From positions 1-41,765 of IMG/VR virus record IMGVR_UViG_3300050821_000824: a stretch of DNA of 41,765 nucleotides. One strand, 5' to 3'. The DNA is from a virus. The notes under the pieces are model-generated. The model saw nothing but the letters and a program-made list of their open reading frames with translations. It had not been told where the DNA came from and searched no databases. A program made the translations under genes and the position numbers. Shown here piece after piece: positions 8,039-17,632 of the stretch (position 1 is the first letter of the stretch; the number at the start of each line of letters is the position of its first letter).

Positions 8039-8476
8039 GTGTCTCAGGAAGAATTTCAGGCGCTGTCCATCGAGGAAGCCCGCGCCCAAGCCGCCGACTA
8101 TCTCGGATTCGTCCAGTGCAAAGTCGTCAAGGTCGACGACAAGGAGTTCACCATCTCCAATCCAGCACTGCTGACCTACGAGCAGCAGGAAGCCTACGAC
8201 ACGCTGCTGATGGAGCTCGAAGAGCTGGACCGGCATCCCGACATCCTCGATGAGGACGGAAAGGTGTTGCGGCGCGGCGCGATCAAGGAACCCCACCGCA
8301 AAGACGGCGTGAGGGTCGAGAACTACGATGCACGGCTCGCGCGCGCGTTGTTCGGCGACGACGACTTCACTCTGTTCGTGGCCGGCGGCGGACGCCCGTC
8401 GGATGTATCCCTGTTCTGGGGAGAGATGAACAAGCGCCTGGCAGATAAGCGGGCAGCAGACTCCAAAAGTTCTTGA
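8039..8476 (+). CDS. Tail assembly chaperone, upstream frame
   Basis: 145 residues from the GTG at 8039 (MSQEEFQALSIEEARAQ). A TTG 12 bases upstream is possible, but GGAAA at 8029-8033 suits the GTG. Acidic and helical, with LADKRAADSKSS at the end. It occupies the lambda G / G-T position between the major tail and tape measure genes. Its 3' end overlaps the upstream part of the next reading frame, where a programmed shift would make the longer fusion product. These chaperones coat the tape measure during tail assembly and are absent from the virion. Confidence 0.75.
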   Translation: MSQEEFQALSIEEARAQAADYLGFVQCKVVKVDDKEFTISNPALLTYEQQEAYDTLLMELEELDRHPDILDEDGKVLRRGAIKEPHRKDGVRVENYDARLARALFGDDDFTLFVAGGGRPSDVSLFWGEMNKRLADKRAADSKSS

Positions 8477-8876
8477 TGCACTGTCGATTTGGCGTCGATT
8501 CCCGACGCAAATAGAGGCCAGTCTGCGTGCCCACTATCACGGTGTGAGCGTCGCGGACTGGCACCAGGGTCGCATGTCGTCACGTGAATTCCTGGTGCTG
8601 GTCAACAAGCTGCCGGACGAATCCGAGTACAAGCGGTTCCGCGCCGGCTATTCCCACGGGGTGCGGGACTGGACGCCGGAGGAATACCGGATGGCCCGCT
8701 TGGTCCGCGAAATCGCCGCAGCCCGGTACGACGGCCGCGACGCCGGTGAGCCCGATCTGACCGGCCTGTATTCGCCGCTGGACCTGGCCTATATGGCTGC
8801 CGAGCAAGAAACGTACGACGCCGCATACAACCGCAACGAAGACGAGCTGTACCGCGGACAGGAAAGGGGTGACTGA
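8430..8876 (+). CDS. Tail assembly chaperone, downstream frame (via +1 frameshift)
   Basis: This frame opens after a TGA at 8427 and reads through as TPKVLDALSIWRRFPTQIEA, then SVADWHQGRMSSREFLVLVN, the typical downstream half of actinophage tail chaperones (IWRRFPT and ADWHxG...SSRE). Coding continues well upstream of the first usable start codon (GTG 8544), so the part at 8469-8543 needs frameshift entry. The frame is +1 (or -2) relative to the upstream gene. The likely site is TCC-AAA-AGT at 8462-8470: tRNA-Lys on AAA (8465-8467) can slip to AAA (8466-8468), reading on as GTT-CTT-GAT. The fusion would be about 278 residues. A separate 110-residue product from GTG 8544 is less likely. Confidence 0.7.
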   Translation, partial: TSAWQISGQQTPKVLDALSIWRRFPTQIEASLRAHYHGVSVADWHQGRMSSREFLVLVNKLPDESEYKRFRAGYSHGVRDWTPEEYRMARLVREIAAARYDGRDAGEPDLTGLYSPLDLAYMAAEQETYDAAYNRNEDELYRGQERGD

Positions 8877-11800
8877 TGCCGGTTGAGATTCCTGTATCGA
8901 CGCGCCTTGATGTTCGTAGCGCCGAGGCGGCGGCCAATGCTGTCAAGGCCCTGTTCTCTCGTACCGGCCGGGAGATCAGCAGCGAGTACGACAAGCTTGG
9001 TTCGTCACTGTTGAACTCGTTCAACGGGTCTCGGTTCGCTGAGCAGCAGGAGGCGATGCGCGCCGAGATGGCCAAGACCGTGCGTGCCGAGCAGGAGGCT
9101 GCACGGCTGGCGATCCGGGCCGATAACGAAGTCATCGCGTCGAAGCGGCGTCTTGCAGAGCAAACCGCCAAGTATGGCGACGAGTCGTCGCAGGCTGCGA
9201 AAGCCGCTGGCGCCTATGCCGACAAGCAGGCTCTCGCAGCCCAAGCGCATCGTGAAAGTGCTGACGCGATACTCGCGGCGGACGCCGCGACGACGAAGTT
9301 CGCGGGCTCGCACGACAAGGCGGCGGCGTCGGCGTCGAATGCGGCGCGGATTTTCAACGCTGCGGGTGTCACCTCGATAGCCGCCCTCGGGATCGCGTTC
9401 GCTGAAACCGGCAAGTTGGCTGGCGATTTCCAGCAGGGCATGACCAAGCTGTCGGCATCGGCGGACTTGCCCATTGATCAGATCAAGGCCGTTCAGGACG
9501 GCATTCTGAAAATGACTGGCACCGTGGGTTATTCGGCCGGTGAGTTGACCAACGCGTTCTACACGATCCAGAAGGCTCAGCTACAGGGCGCCAACGGTGC
9601 TGCGACGGCCGCGGAGAAACTGGACGTACTCAAGGCTTCCGCGCAGGGCGCAACCGTCGAGCAGGCACCGCTACCGGAAGTGATTAACGCAGTGACCACG
9701 TCACTGACGGACTTCAACCTGCCTGCCGATCAGGCGGCGAATGTCATGTCGAAACTCGTTACCGCCGTCGGCGAGTCGAAAACCAACCTCAATGACTTCG
9801 CCGGGTCGCTGCATAACGTGGAGCCGGTCGCCAGGCTCGCCGGCGTGAGTATCGATCAGGTGTACGGGTCAATAGCCCGTTTGACCCAGTCGGGCACCTC
9901 ACCGGATCAGGCGACGCAGAACCTTGCTCAGACGATGCGCAATTTCATGAATCCGTCTCAGCAGATGCGTGATTCACTCGGCAAGCTGCATCTGAGTGCC
10001 GAGCAGTTGCAGAAAGACATGGCCGACCCGCAAGTCGGCATCGTCGGGGTACTCAAAGAGGTGTCCGAGGCGATCCGTGGCCAGGTCGGTCCATCGGGGC
10101 AGGTGGCCATTGACACGTTCTACAAGAATGCGGACGCGTCCCAAGCTCTCAAGACGGCGTATGAGGGTCTGACACCGGCATCGAAAGCTTTTGCCGACGA
10201 ACTGAATTCGGGTGTGGCTCCGAATATGAGAAAGCTGCATGAACAGGCCTTGGCTGATCCGAAGCTCGCTCAGTGGGTGACGTTGCGTAACCACGTCGAC
10301 GGCCTATCGCAAAACCTTAGGCGGCTGCAGCCTGAATTGGAAACGGTGCAGCAGGCGTGGAAAGAGGCGACAGGCGGCGCCGAGACTCTGAATGTGGCGT
10401 CACAGCTTGTCGGTTCGCCGGAGGACATCCAGAAGACCTTAGACGCCATCAAGAAGGTGTCCCAGTCGACGACCGACGCCGGTAACAACGTCAAGGGGTT
10501 CAACGAAACTCAGGACACGCTCAATCAGAAGATGCGCGATGCCAGGGCGGCGTTCGGTGCGGCGGCCATCGAGTTGGGGACCAGCTTTATCCCGGTGATG
10601 ACCGACGTCGCCAACGTGGCCAAGACGGTCGGTGACTTGCTGGCGCAGAATCCCGGGCTGGCGCGCGATGCTGTCGATGCTATGGAGGGCCTGGCCGGCA
10701 TCTGGCTGGCGTACAAGGCTGTCACGAGCCAGACCGCGCAGGATGCGGTCAAGGCGCTCAAGTGGATTGGCACGCAGACCGGCCTGCTGAAAGACCAGAC
10801 GATCGCCGATTCCGCCGCCGCCTCGGAGAAGCAGATCGCCGATCAGGGCCGTGTGAGTGGCGCTGCGGAGAAAACGAACGCGGCTCTCGGTCCGCAAAGG
10901 GCTACGGCCGCCGCGGAGGGTGAGCGTGGGGTGGCGGCGGCAGCTACCGCCGAAGTTGGCGAGGAGAACGCTGTTGCTGAAGCCGCTGGGCGTGCTGATG
11001 GTGCCATAGCTGGCGGTGCTGCAGGTGCGGGCGGTGGCATGGCGGGTCTGCTCGGCCCTGCTGCGGCTGTGGCTGGTGTGGATATGGCTGCGCATCAGAC
11101 ACCTGCGGGCTCGCCTTTGCGCTCAATCGTTTCTAGCGCACTGCCTTTCGACCCGACATTGAAGCCGGACGCTGGACCGGACGCACCGTGGTACAAGCGC
11201 GATGCCATGCGTGATCTTTGGAATTGGGCAACGAAGCCCGAGGGCCATGTGGCCGGTGGCCCAGTCGACGGCCCGGGCCCGAAGGGTAAGGATTCGGTGG
11301 CGTCGTGGCTGGCCCCCGGCGAGCATGTCCTGACCGCTTCCGATGTCGATGCCGCAGGCGGCCACTCCGGTGTCTACGCGTGGCGTAACGCGCTACACCG
11401 TGAACTCGGCGGCCCGTCGGACGCTGATCTTCCGGACGGTCCCGGTGACTACGTTGTCAGCCCAGACGGACTCACCACGGCCATGCAGTACGCGGCCAAA
11501 AACAGTGGGCGCCAATACCAATACGGCACCTTGTGGGACTGCAGCGGCTTCATGAGTCAGCTGTACGGCATCGTCACGGGCAAGCCCGCGCCAACTGGCC
11601 AGCGGTTCTTCTCCACCGAATCGGATTTCACGAAGCTCGGTTTCCTGCCCGGCTATGACCCAAACTCCCCGTTCAACATCGGCGTGCACAACGGTGGCGG
11701 CGGGATGAACTCGCACATGGCGGGGACCATCGGCGGCCACAATGTCGAATCGGGTGGCCACGGTGTGCAATTCGGCGGCCAGGTGGGTGCACTCGACCCG

Positions 11801-13603
11801 CAGTTCGAGCACCACTATCACCTGCCTGGGTCGATGGGCACAGGCGGCGCGGACGGCTATTACTCGCCGGACCCCGACAAGGTCGCCAAGGTCGAGAACG
11901 AGATCAAGCGCAAAAACGACAACATTCACGACCTGGAGGAGAAGCTCGCCGAGCTGAAGTCGAACGCGAAACAGTCTGAGCGGGACCGCATTCAGCACGA
12001 GATCGACCACGCCAAGGATGATTTGAAGCTGCTGGACAGGAAGCTTGCGGAGGCTCAGCAGGGTACGTTCCACCGCGGCCGGTCTGGCGGGCGCGGTCGT
12101 TCCGGTTCTGGCGGCTCGTGGCAGCCGCAGTTCGGCGCTCCGCTGCCTGCGAACTTCGGCCTCGACAAGGGCTTGTCGGGGCTCGTCGAGTGGGCGATCA
12201 CGGCTGCAGCTGATGCGGCGATCGGTCCGGTCGAGGGCGCGGCGTACGGCGATGCGCTGCGGTCGGGCGCGTTCGGTGATATCGGCGGAGGCTCTGGCAG
12301 TTTCGGTGATGTCGCTGATGCCATGGGTGTACCGACGTCGTCACTGGCCGGTGACTATAGCGCTGGCGCCGGTGGCAGCGGATCGTATGGCGGCGGCTCC
12401 GGTGGGGGCGTTGGCTCGGGCGGCGGTGGTTCTGCCGGCTCGCAGTGGTGGGCTCCCGGATCAGGGAAGGCCGCTACGGGCGGCGCTGGCGGTTCGTGGT
12501 GGTCGCCTGGATTCACCACTGACGCCAACAAATACGCCAACGAACCATCGGTGCTGCCCCCAGCGCCCGGAGCACCTTCTACCCCCAGCGCCGCGCAGAT
12601 GGGGCCAAACCGCATCTTCGCCGGCTTCCCCGGGGAACTGCCGCTCAATAGTCTCAGCGGTGCTGGCGGCACAGGCGCGCTTCCCGGCATTGGTCCAGCG
12701 GGCGGCTCGGCGTATGCATCGAAGACCGCTTTCCAGGGCTACATGGACGCATTGGGGGGGCAAAGCAACGCGGCGCAGCAGGACCGCGACAGTGCCCGCG
12801 CGGCACGTGAAAAAGCCGCCAGCGATGCCGTATCGGCTGCCACAACACCAGGACAGCGCGCCGGCGACAATGCATTCCTCGACCAGCTGTATCCCAGCGC
12901 TATTCACCGGGCTAACGGCGGCCCATCAGGAACCGACACGATTCCGGCGTGGCTCTCGCCCGGCGAATACGTGCTCAACAGCAGCCAGGTGGACAAGCTC
13001 GGTGGCCCCGATGCCGTCCAGAAGTTCATGAAGGCGCACCGCTACGCCACCGGTGGCGAGGTCGACGACGCCGAGAACGGTTCCCGGCAGCCGTCGACCG
13101 CGCAGAACGCCAGCGGCGGCCTGGACGTCGGTGGCGGCAGCCTCGGCATGGCGGAAGCCGCCGGCGCGATGGCCGTCAACGGTCTGGCACCCGGCGCCGG
13201 CCAAGCCGTCCAGGTCGGTACGCAGGAAGCGAACCGGGCCGTCAAGTACGGCGCGCAGCTCGGCGGCATCGCCGTGCAGGGCCTGTTCGAGACCCTGGCC
13301 CTCAACGACTCGGTGCTGTCCGATCCGTCCAAGAGCTGGATCGGCCGCTTCGGCGCCGGTCTTGCTGGTGCGCACCCGAGCTCCCCGAACAGCGCCGGTA
13401 AAGCCGCGCCGCCGCTGAAAAAGGAATCCAACCACGAGGATGGTGGCCGCAGCGAGCACCTCGGCACCGGACAGCCGCCCGGGCCGTCCGGCAACGCGCC
13501 GCTCATCGGCAACATCAACATGGGCAACAACGGTGACCCGCACGCCGCGGCCCGCGAAATCAACCGCCAGGTGGGCGCCTACCCCGGCATGGGTGGCCGG
13601 TAG
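8876..13603 (+). CDS. Tape measure protein with internal peptidase-like domain
   Basis: 1575 residues, the longest gene in the window, matching a long siphovirus tail. Order: coiled coil (about 35-150), a hydrophobic TP901-type core (about 165-480), Ala-rich helices with a membrane-like stretch near 700, an NlpC/P60-like domain (about 865-990) with Cys889 in WDCSGF and His947 in NSHMAGTI, a second coiled coil (1005-1060), then Gly/Ser-rich linkers. The motif WL[AS]PGE[HY]VL occurs twice, near residues 810 and 1360, each followed by a DxxGG-type turn. The peptidase-like part probably cleaves peptidoglycan during DNA entry. ATGA overlap with the chaperone gene; GGAAAGGGG ribosome site. Confidence 0.88.
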   Translation: MPVEIPVSTRLDVRSAEAAANAVKALFSRTGREISSEYDKLGSSLLNSFNGSRFAEQQEAMRAEMAKTVRAEQEAARLAIRADNEVIASKRRLAEQTAKYGDESSQAAKAAGAYADKQALAAQAHRESADAILAADAATTKFAGSHDKAAASASNAARIFNAAGVTSIAALGIAFAETGKLAGDFQQGMTKLSASADLPIDQIKAVQDGILKMTGTVGYSAGELTNAFYTIQKAQLQGANGAATAAEKLDVLKASAQGATVEQAPLPEVINAVTTSLTDFNLPADQAANVMSKLVTAVGESKTNLNDFAGSLHNVEPVARLAGVSIDQVYGSIARLTQSGTSPDQATQNLAQTMRNFMNPSQQMRDSLGKLHLSAEQLQKDMADPQVGIVGVLKEVSEAIRGQVGPSGQVAIDTFYKNADASQALKTAYEGLTPASKAFADELNSGVAPNMRKLHEQALADPKLAQWVTLRNHVDGLSQNLRRLQPELETVQQAWKEATGGAETLNVASQLVGSPEDIQKTLDAIKKVSQSTTDAGNNVKGFNETQDTLNQKMRDARAAFGAAAIELGTSFIPVMTDVANVAKTVGDLLAQNPGLARDAVDAMEGLAGIWLAYKAVTSQTAQDAVKALKWIGTQTGLLKDQTIADSAAASEKQIADQGRVSGAAEKTNAALGPQRATAAAEGERGVAAAATAEVGEENAVAEAAGRADGAIAGGAAGAGGGMAGLLGPAAAVAGVDMAAHQTPAGSPLRSIVSSALPFDPTLKPDAGPDAPWYKRDAMRDLWNWATKPEGHVAGGPVDGPGPKGKDSVASWLAPGEHVLTASDVDAAGGHSGVYAWRNALHRELGGPSDADLPDGPGDYVVSPDGLTTAMQYAAKNSGRQYQYGTLWDCSGFMSQLYGIVTGKPAPTGQRFFSTESDFTKLGFLPGYDPNSPFNIGVHNGGGGMNSHMAGTIGGHNVESGGHGVQFGGQVGALDPQFEHHYHLPGSMGTGGADGYYSPDPDKVAKVENEIKRKNDNIHDLEEKLAELKSNAKQSERDRIQHEIDHAKDDLKLLDRKLAEAQQGTFHRGRSGGRGRSGSGGSWQPQFGAPLPANFGLDKGLSGLVEWAITAAADAAIGPVEGAAYGDALRSGAFGDIGGGSGSFGDVADAMGVPTSSLAGDYSAGAGGSGSYGGGSGGGVGSGGGGSAGSQWWAPGSGKAATGGAGGSWWSPGFTTDANKYANEPSVLPPAPGAPSTPSAAQMGPNRIFAGFPGELPLNSLSGAGGTGALPGIGPAGGSAYASKTAFQGYMDALGGQSNAAQQDRDSARAAREKAASDAVSAATTPGQRAGDNAFLDQLYPSAIHRANGGPSGTDTIPAWLSPGEYVLNSSQVDKLGGPDAVQKFMKAHRYATGGEVDDAENGSRQPSTAQNASGGLDVGGGSLGMAEAAGAMAVNGLAPGAGQAVQVGTQEANRAVKYGAQLGGIAVQGLFETLALNDSVLSDPSKSWIGRFGAGLAGAHPSSPNSAGKAAPPLKKESNHEDGGRSEHLGTGQPPGPSGNAPLIGNINMGNNGDPHAAAREINRQVGAYPGMGGR

Positions 13604-14709
13604 TGGGGCTGTACCCGCCCGGCCAGATCATGCCGTACGGCGCGAAGCTGCTGACCCAGGGCATCGACGAAAACATCTGGTACACAAGCCCCGGCGGCAC
13701 AGCGACCGCAACCGGCATCACCGCCGGCCAGTCCCAGTTCTACCTCGCGGGCGCGGCCCGGTCGTGGCCCGGGGTCACTGACGGCATGGTGATGCCCGGT
13801 GGCCTCAAAGGGATGTCGCCGAACTTCAAGCACCTCGACCTCAAGGGCGCGCGCCAGGCCGGTGTGACGTGGACAGGAACCGTCTACGACGCCATGGAGA
13901 TCGACTGCGTCTTGGAGGCGCACGCCCGTACGCCGCAGGGGCTTTCGGCGCTGTCGTCCGAATGGGTCGGCTCGTGGGACCCGACGCAGCGTGGGACGCT
14001 GGAGCATTGGACGCTGGACGGCGGCTACTGGTTCTGCAATCCGCGTCTGCATTCGGTGTGGGCCGATCAACCGAAGAAGTCGCCGCGCCGGCTGCTGTAC
14101 CGCAAATTCACCCATGCGATGCGGGTGGACGACGCCTTCTGGAAGTCGATCGACTCGATCAACACTTTCCAGCCTGGCGTGGCGAACGCATCGACGTTCA
14201 TGATGCTCAGCAACATCGGCACGCAGGTCGCATACCCTCGATTCCTCTGCTACGCAGGCACTTCCGACGGCGCAACATTCTCGTTCTCGAACGGCCCGTC
14301 TGGCGCGCCCGGTAGCACGAACATGATCACCTTCGGACCGCTCAAGGCCGGGCAGATCGTGTTGCTCACCACCGAGGACCGGCTGCGCGGCGTCGTGGAC
14401 CTCACGCCCAACCAGGTGCTGACCGGCAGCCAGACGTCGCAGAATTTCATGCAGCAGTTGATCTCGTTGGCGTTCAACAACAACACGCCGCCGCTGCTGG
14501 CGTGGTTCGAGTCGCTGTTCGGGATTCTCCCGCCGCAGGGCCCGCTGTATGCGCTGCTGCAAGGCCGCTGGACGAACGGCATGTCGGGCGTGGCGCGGCC
14601 GTCGTGGGCGCAGCCGCAGTACTACACGGTGCAGATCAGCGGCGGCAACGCCGCGACGAAAGTCATTGGCTCCGTGACCCCGCTGCGGACCTGGCCAGAG
14701 GGCAACTGA
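13603..14709 (+). CDS. Minor tail protein, distal-tail (Dit)-like
   Basis: 368 residues. It is the first gene after the tape measure, the usual Dit position. Features include an early LAGAARSWPGVTDG segment, TWTGTVYDAMEIDCVLEAHARTP, and a Trp-rich central part (LEHWTLDGGYWFCNPRLHSVW) seen in actinophage minor tail proteins. It would form the hub linking the tail tube and tip. The GTG start overlaps the tape measure stop by one base. Confidence 0.68.
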   Translation: MGLYPPGQIMPYGAKLLTQGIDENIWYTSPGGTATATGITAGQSQFYLAGAARSWPGVTDGMVMPGGLKGMSPNFKHLDLKGARQAGVTWTGTVYDAMEIDCVLEAHARTPQGLSALSSEWVGSWDPTQRGTLEHWTLDGGYWFCNPRLHSVWADQPKKSPRRLLYRKFTHAMRVDDAFWKSIDSINTFQPGVANASTFMMLSNIGTQVAYPRFLCYAGTSDGATFSFSNGPSGAPGSTNMITFGPLKAGQIVLLTTEDRLRGVVDLTPNQVLTGSQTSQNFMQQLISLAFNNNTPPLLAWFESLFGILPPQGPLYALLQGRWTNGMSGVARPSWAQPQYYTVQISGGNAATKVIGSVTPLRTWPEGN

Positions 14710-14715
14710 CCCCCC

Positions 14716-16434
14716 GTGACAGCACCGCAAACCGGTGGGCGCGTACCGCTGCCCCCCGGTAATTCCGCATGGTTTTCGGCAGCACTGCAGTCGGCAGACC
14801 CATCCGTCGCCATGGCCGCAGCTAACGCCCTCGCCTACGTCGAGCAGAACCCGCCGCAGGATGCCCGACGGCGCCTGTTCGACCGCACATACAACGAGAT
14901 CGACGAGATCAACGACCACATCGACCTGAATCTGTCGATTCCCCGGCTGGCGCTGCCGACCGGGATGCTGACGCTCAAAGGCACCGATCCGCTCGTCGAC
15001 TACGTGTTGCAGTGCGACACAACGACGATCCCGTTCGTCTGGGACAAGGGCGCGGTCCGCTGGTCGGGTCGGGTCGACGTCGCGCACGACCGCCTCAAGG
15101 ACGGTGTCAACACCGTCGAGTGCGAGCTGGTGCACGACAAAGTGTGGCTTGACCGGATCCTCGCGTGGCCTGATCCGTGGGCTCCGATCCTGGCGCAGGT
15201 GCCGTTCCGCGAGTGGTGGGGGATCGGCCCGGCCATCACGGTCATGAAGACCCTCATCGCCGAACAGGCGCTGCGGATTCAGACAGGCCTGTGGGAGCTG
15301 GTCAACAACGCCGGCTCGCTCAACCCTGATGTGCGGGCATGGTTCGGCACGCTGCTGATCCAGAACTCGCTGTCGTTCAACGATCTGATGCAGGCGGTCA
15401 CCACGCCGATCGCGGTGGTGTTCACTGACCCGCTGTTCGACACGTCGCCGTGGATCGAGATCGACGGCCGCATGGACACCGTGTGGAAGTTGCTGCAACA
15501 GCAGTTGCAGGACAACGGTTTAGTGCTCGAAGTTAATGTGTGGCTGCCCGGTGAGCCGCAGCCCGAGGGCATGATCATCCCGCTGCAGGTGGCCACGATC
15601 GTCGTGGACATCAAGGACCGCAGCAACCGCACCGGTTTCTCGGGGACGTTCCTGGACGGCCTGGAGCTGGACCTGACTGACCTGATCGACTCGACGGTCG
15701 GTGATGTTGTTGCGCCGCTGCTCAACCCGCAGAACGAGTTCGCCCCGGCGGGTGTGAACATCGCCCCACTGATTGGCGTGAACTTCGTCAAGCCGTGGGT
15801 GATGTTCAACGCCGACAACCCGTATGGCGGCGTCATCGAACACGATGTGGCGCACCATCATCCCCTCGCATGGCAAATCGTCGTCGGGGGCAAGAGCCCG
15901 AAGTGGCTGGACGATTTTTTTAACGCCACGTTCGAATACCTGATCGACGCCATCGGAATCGTTGCGGGCGTTGCGATTCCGAACAGTGTGCTCGACGGCG
16001 CGCTCGACGACCTGTTCCTGGCATTCAGCCTCGTCGAATACTTCGATCGCAGGCTAGACCTCGGCCCGTACGGGCTGCCCGAAAAGTTCTTCCCGTCTGG
16101 CGCATCAGCTTTCACGCTCGACGCGTTCCTGACCGAGATACGAGCCGGGTGGGATACCCGCGGCTACGTCTCGGCGATCGTTACGTTCATCGACGGATAC
16201 CCGTACGAATACGGCCGCGACCTGTTCCCCGGCGCGCTGGCCCTGGTGATCCGCCGCGGAAAGATTTTCGTCGACTACGTGGAGAACGTCGACATCGAAG
16301 ACTCCGTCACCGTCCGCAACAAGATCAGCGTCCAGATCGGTGACGGCAAACACGAAGAAGCACCAATCGCCAAGATACAACGCAAGATTGTAGGGGTTGA
16401 GCAATGGCTGAACATCGTCTCGATGGCGAACTGA
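14716..16434 (+). CDS. Minor tail protein, tail-hub (Tal / Gp37-like)
   Basis: 572 residues. It follows the Dit-like gene and has the hallmarks of the Siphovirus Gp37-like tail-hub group: a double-strand start (LTLKGTDPLVDYVLQCDTTTIPF, WSGRVDVAHDRL), a middle helical ring domain (ITVMKTLIAEQALRIQTGLW), and a C-terminal domain with VTVRNKISVQIGDGKHEEAPIAKI. These proteins form the trimeric tip that opens for DNA exit. GTG start 6 bases after the previous stop. Confidence 0.65.
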   Translation: MTAPQTGGRVPLPPGNSAWFSAALQSADPSVAMAAANALAYVEQNPPQDARRRLFDRTYNEIDEINDHIDLNLSIPRLALPTGMLTLKGTDPLVDYVLQCDTTTIPFVWDKGAVRWSGRVDVAHDRLKDGVNTVECELVHDKVWLDRILAWPDPWAPILAQVPFREWWGIGPAITVMKTLIAEQALRIQTGLWELVNNAGSLNPDVRAWFGTLLIQNSLSFNDLMQAVTTPIAVVFTDPLFDTSPWIEIDGRMDTVWKLLQQQLQDNGLVLEVNVWLPGEPQPEGMIIPLQVATIVVDIKDRSNRTGFSGTFLDGLELDLTDLIDSTVGDVVAPLLNPQNEFAPAGVNIAPLIGVNFVKPWVMFNADNPYGGVIEHDVAHHHPLAWQIVVGGKSPKWLDDFFNATFEYLIDAIGIVAGVAIPNSVLDGALDDLFLAFSLVEYFDRRLDLGPYGLPEKFFPSGASAFTLDAFLTEIRAGWDTRGYVSAIVTFIDGYPYEYGRDLFPGALALVIRRGKIFVDYVENVDIEDSVTVRNKISVQIGDGKHEEAPIAKIQRKIVGVEQWLNIVSMAN

Positions 16435-16435
16435 C

Positions 16436-17632
16436 GTGACGACGATCGCTGCAGGAGCGGGCGCCGGCACCGGTGCTACCGCGTCGGTGGCGACGGGCAG
16501 CTCCGACTATTTCGGTGCCATCACGATCAACACCGGAACATCGACTGCCGCGGGCATTTTGGCGACGGTGACGTTCGGCAACAACTATGCGGTGGCGCCC
16601 ACGGCGTTCCTCGAAGCGGGCACTGCTGGGTCTGCCGGGTTGCAGCATTATGTTTCCGGCACCAGTGTTTCCACGTTCGTGGTGTCGGTGGCGAACGTCC
16701 CCACGGCGTCGACCACGTACACGTTCTATTACCGGGTGATGGGCGCCTACACCGGCTCGGGTATCGGCAACACCTGGACCACGAACAGTGACGGCTCAAC
16801 CGATTTCAACGGCAACGTGCACTTTCCGGCGGGCACCAACCTCGCATCCGGGATGGGTGTCGTCGTTTTCGGCCCGAACGGCGGCCAGGCGAGCTTCCCC
16901 GCTACGCAACAGGGGCCTGCGGGTCCGGCGCCGGTCATCAACTGGTCATCGACGCCGGTTCCCTATGGCACGCCGCTGCAGTCTCCGAACCCGGCTGTCA
17001 CAACCACCGCGCCGGGCGTGCAGAACGTCAACCTGCAGTACTGGATAGGGCAACAGGGCCCGGTGGGCACCATGGCGGTTCTGTCGGCGTCCGACCTTGA
17101 GGGCGTCACGATGCCGGGCACGCCGCCCGCCGCGAAGAACGTCCTGGCCTTCGATGCCAGCACATCCAAGGTGCAATTCGTGGATCCGCGCGTCGGCGGC
17201 ATGTATTCGGTGCTGGTCAGCTCCACCACCGCGACGGCCGGGCAGGGGCGGCAGTTGGGCAGCGGTATCGCGGTTCCTGCGCTGCCGTATGCGTGGTGGC
17301 CGTTGTGTGGCGCGGTCATCCCAGTTTCCGCGTCGGACAACACATCTCAGGTCAACCTAGTGGCACGCGTGAACAACGCGACCTCGGGCGATCAGTGCGG
17401 TATCCATCTGGGCACGCTCGGAGCGCTCGGTTACACCGGCGTTGTCGAACCAGCCTTCGGGGCTGTGCTGCCCGGTGGGTCCACCGCGGGTGCGATGGGC
17501 TCCTACTACGGTGCGGTGCCAGCGGGAACCGCGGTCACGATCTACCTGCGCGCCGAACAGCAAGCCTCCACCACGTCCGGCTACGCCACGGGCGGCGGCT
17601 ACTTCTGGCTCAAGGTGAACCCGGTCCCGTGA
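16436..17632 (+). CDS. Minor tail protein
   Basis: 398 residues, rich in Gly, Ala, Thr and Val, with low charge. It begins with an all-beta region (VATGSSDYFGAITINTGTS, then TYTFYYRVMGAYTGSG), contains a collagen-like or linker stretch (QQGPAGPAPVINW, IGQQGPVG), and ends in a beta domain with GYATGGGYFWLKVNPVP. No enzymatic motif was recognised. Probable tail-tip or fibre component. GTG start 2 bases after the hub gene. Confidence 0.55.
   Translation: MTTIAAGAGAGTGATASVATGSSDYFGAITINTGTSTAAGILATVTFGNNYAVAPTAFLEAGTAGSAGLQHYVSGTSVSTFVVSVANVPTASTTYTFYYRVMGAYTGSGIGNTWTTNSDGSTDFNGNVHFPAGTNLASGMGVVVFGPNGGQASFPATQQGPAGPAPVINWSSTPVPYGTPLQSPNPAVTTTAPGVQNVNLQYWIGQQGPVGTMAVLSASDLEGVTMPGTPPAAKNVLAFDASTSKVQFVDPRVGGMYSVLVSSTTATAGQGRQLGSGIAVPALPYAWWPLCGAVIPVSASDNTSQVNLVARVNNATSGDQCGIHLGTLGALGYTGVVEPAFGAVLPGGSTAGAMGSYYGAVPAGTAVTIYLRAEQQASTTSGYATGGGYFWLKVNPVP

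Noticed and set aside
13579-15498. A 639-codon open frame on the reverse strand
   Set aside because: It is antisense to two well-supported tail genes, has a His/Arg/Gln/Val-rich shadow composition and no plausible domain. Long reverse frames arise easily in GC-rich DNA.
17293-17628. Longer N-terminus for the minor tail protein at 17629
   Set aside because: The extension overlaps the previous gene and is Arg/His-rich shadow sequence; the GTG at 17629 overlaps the stop in the style of the other genes.
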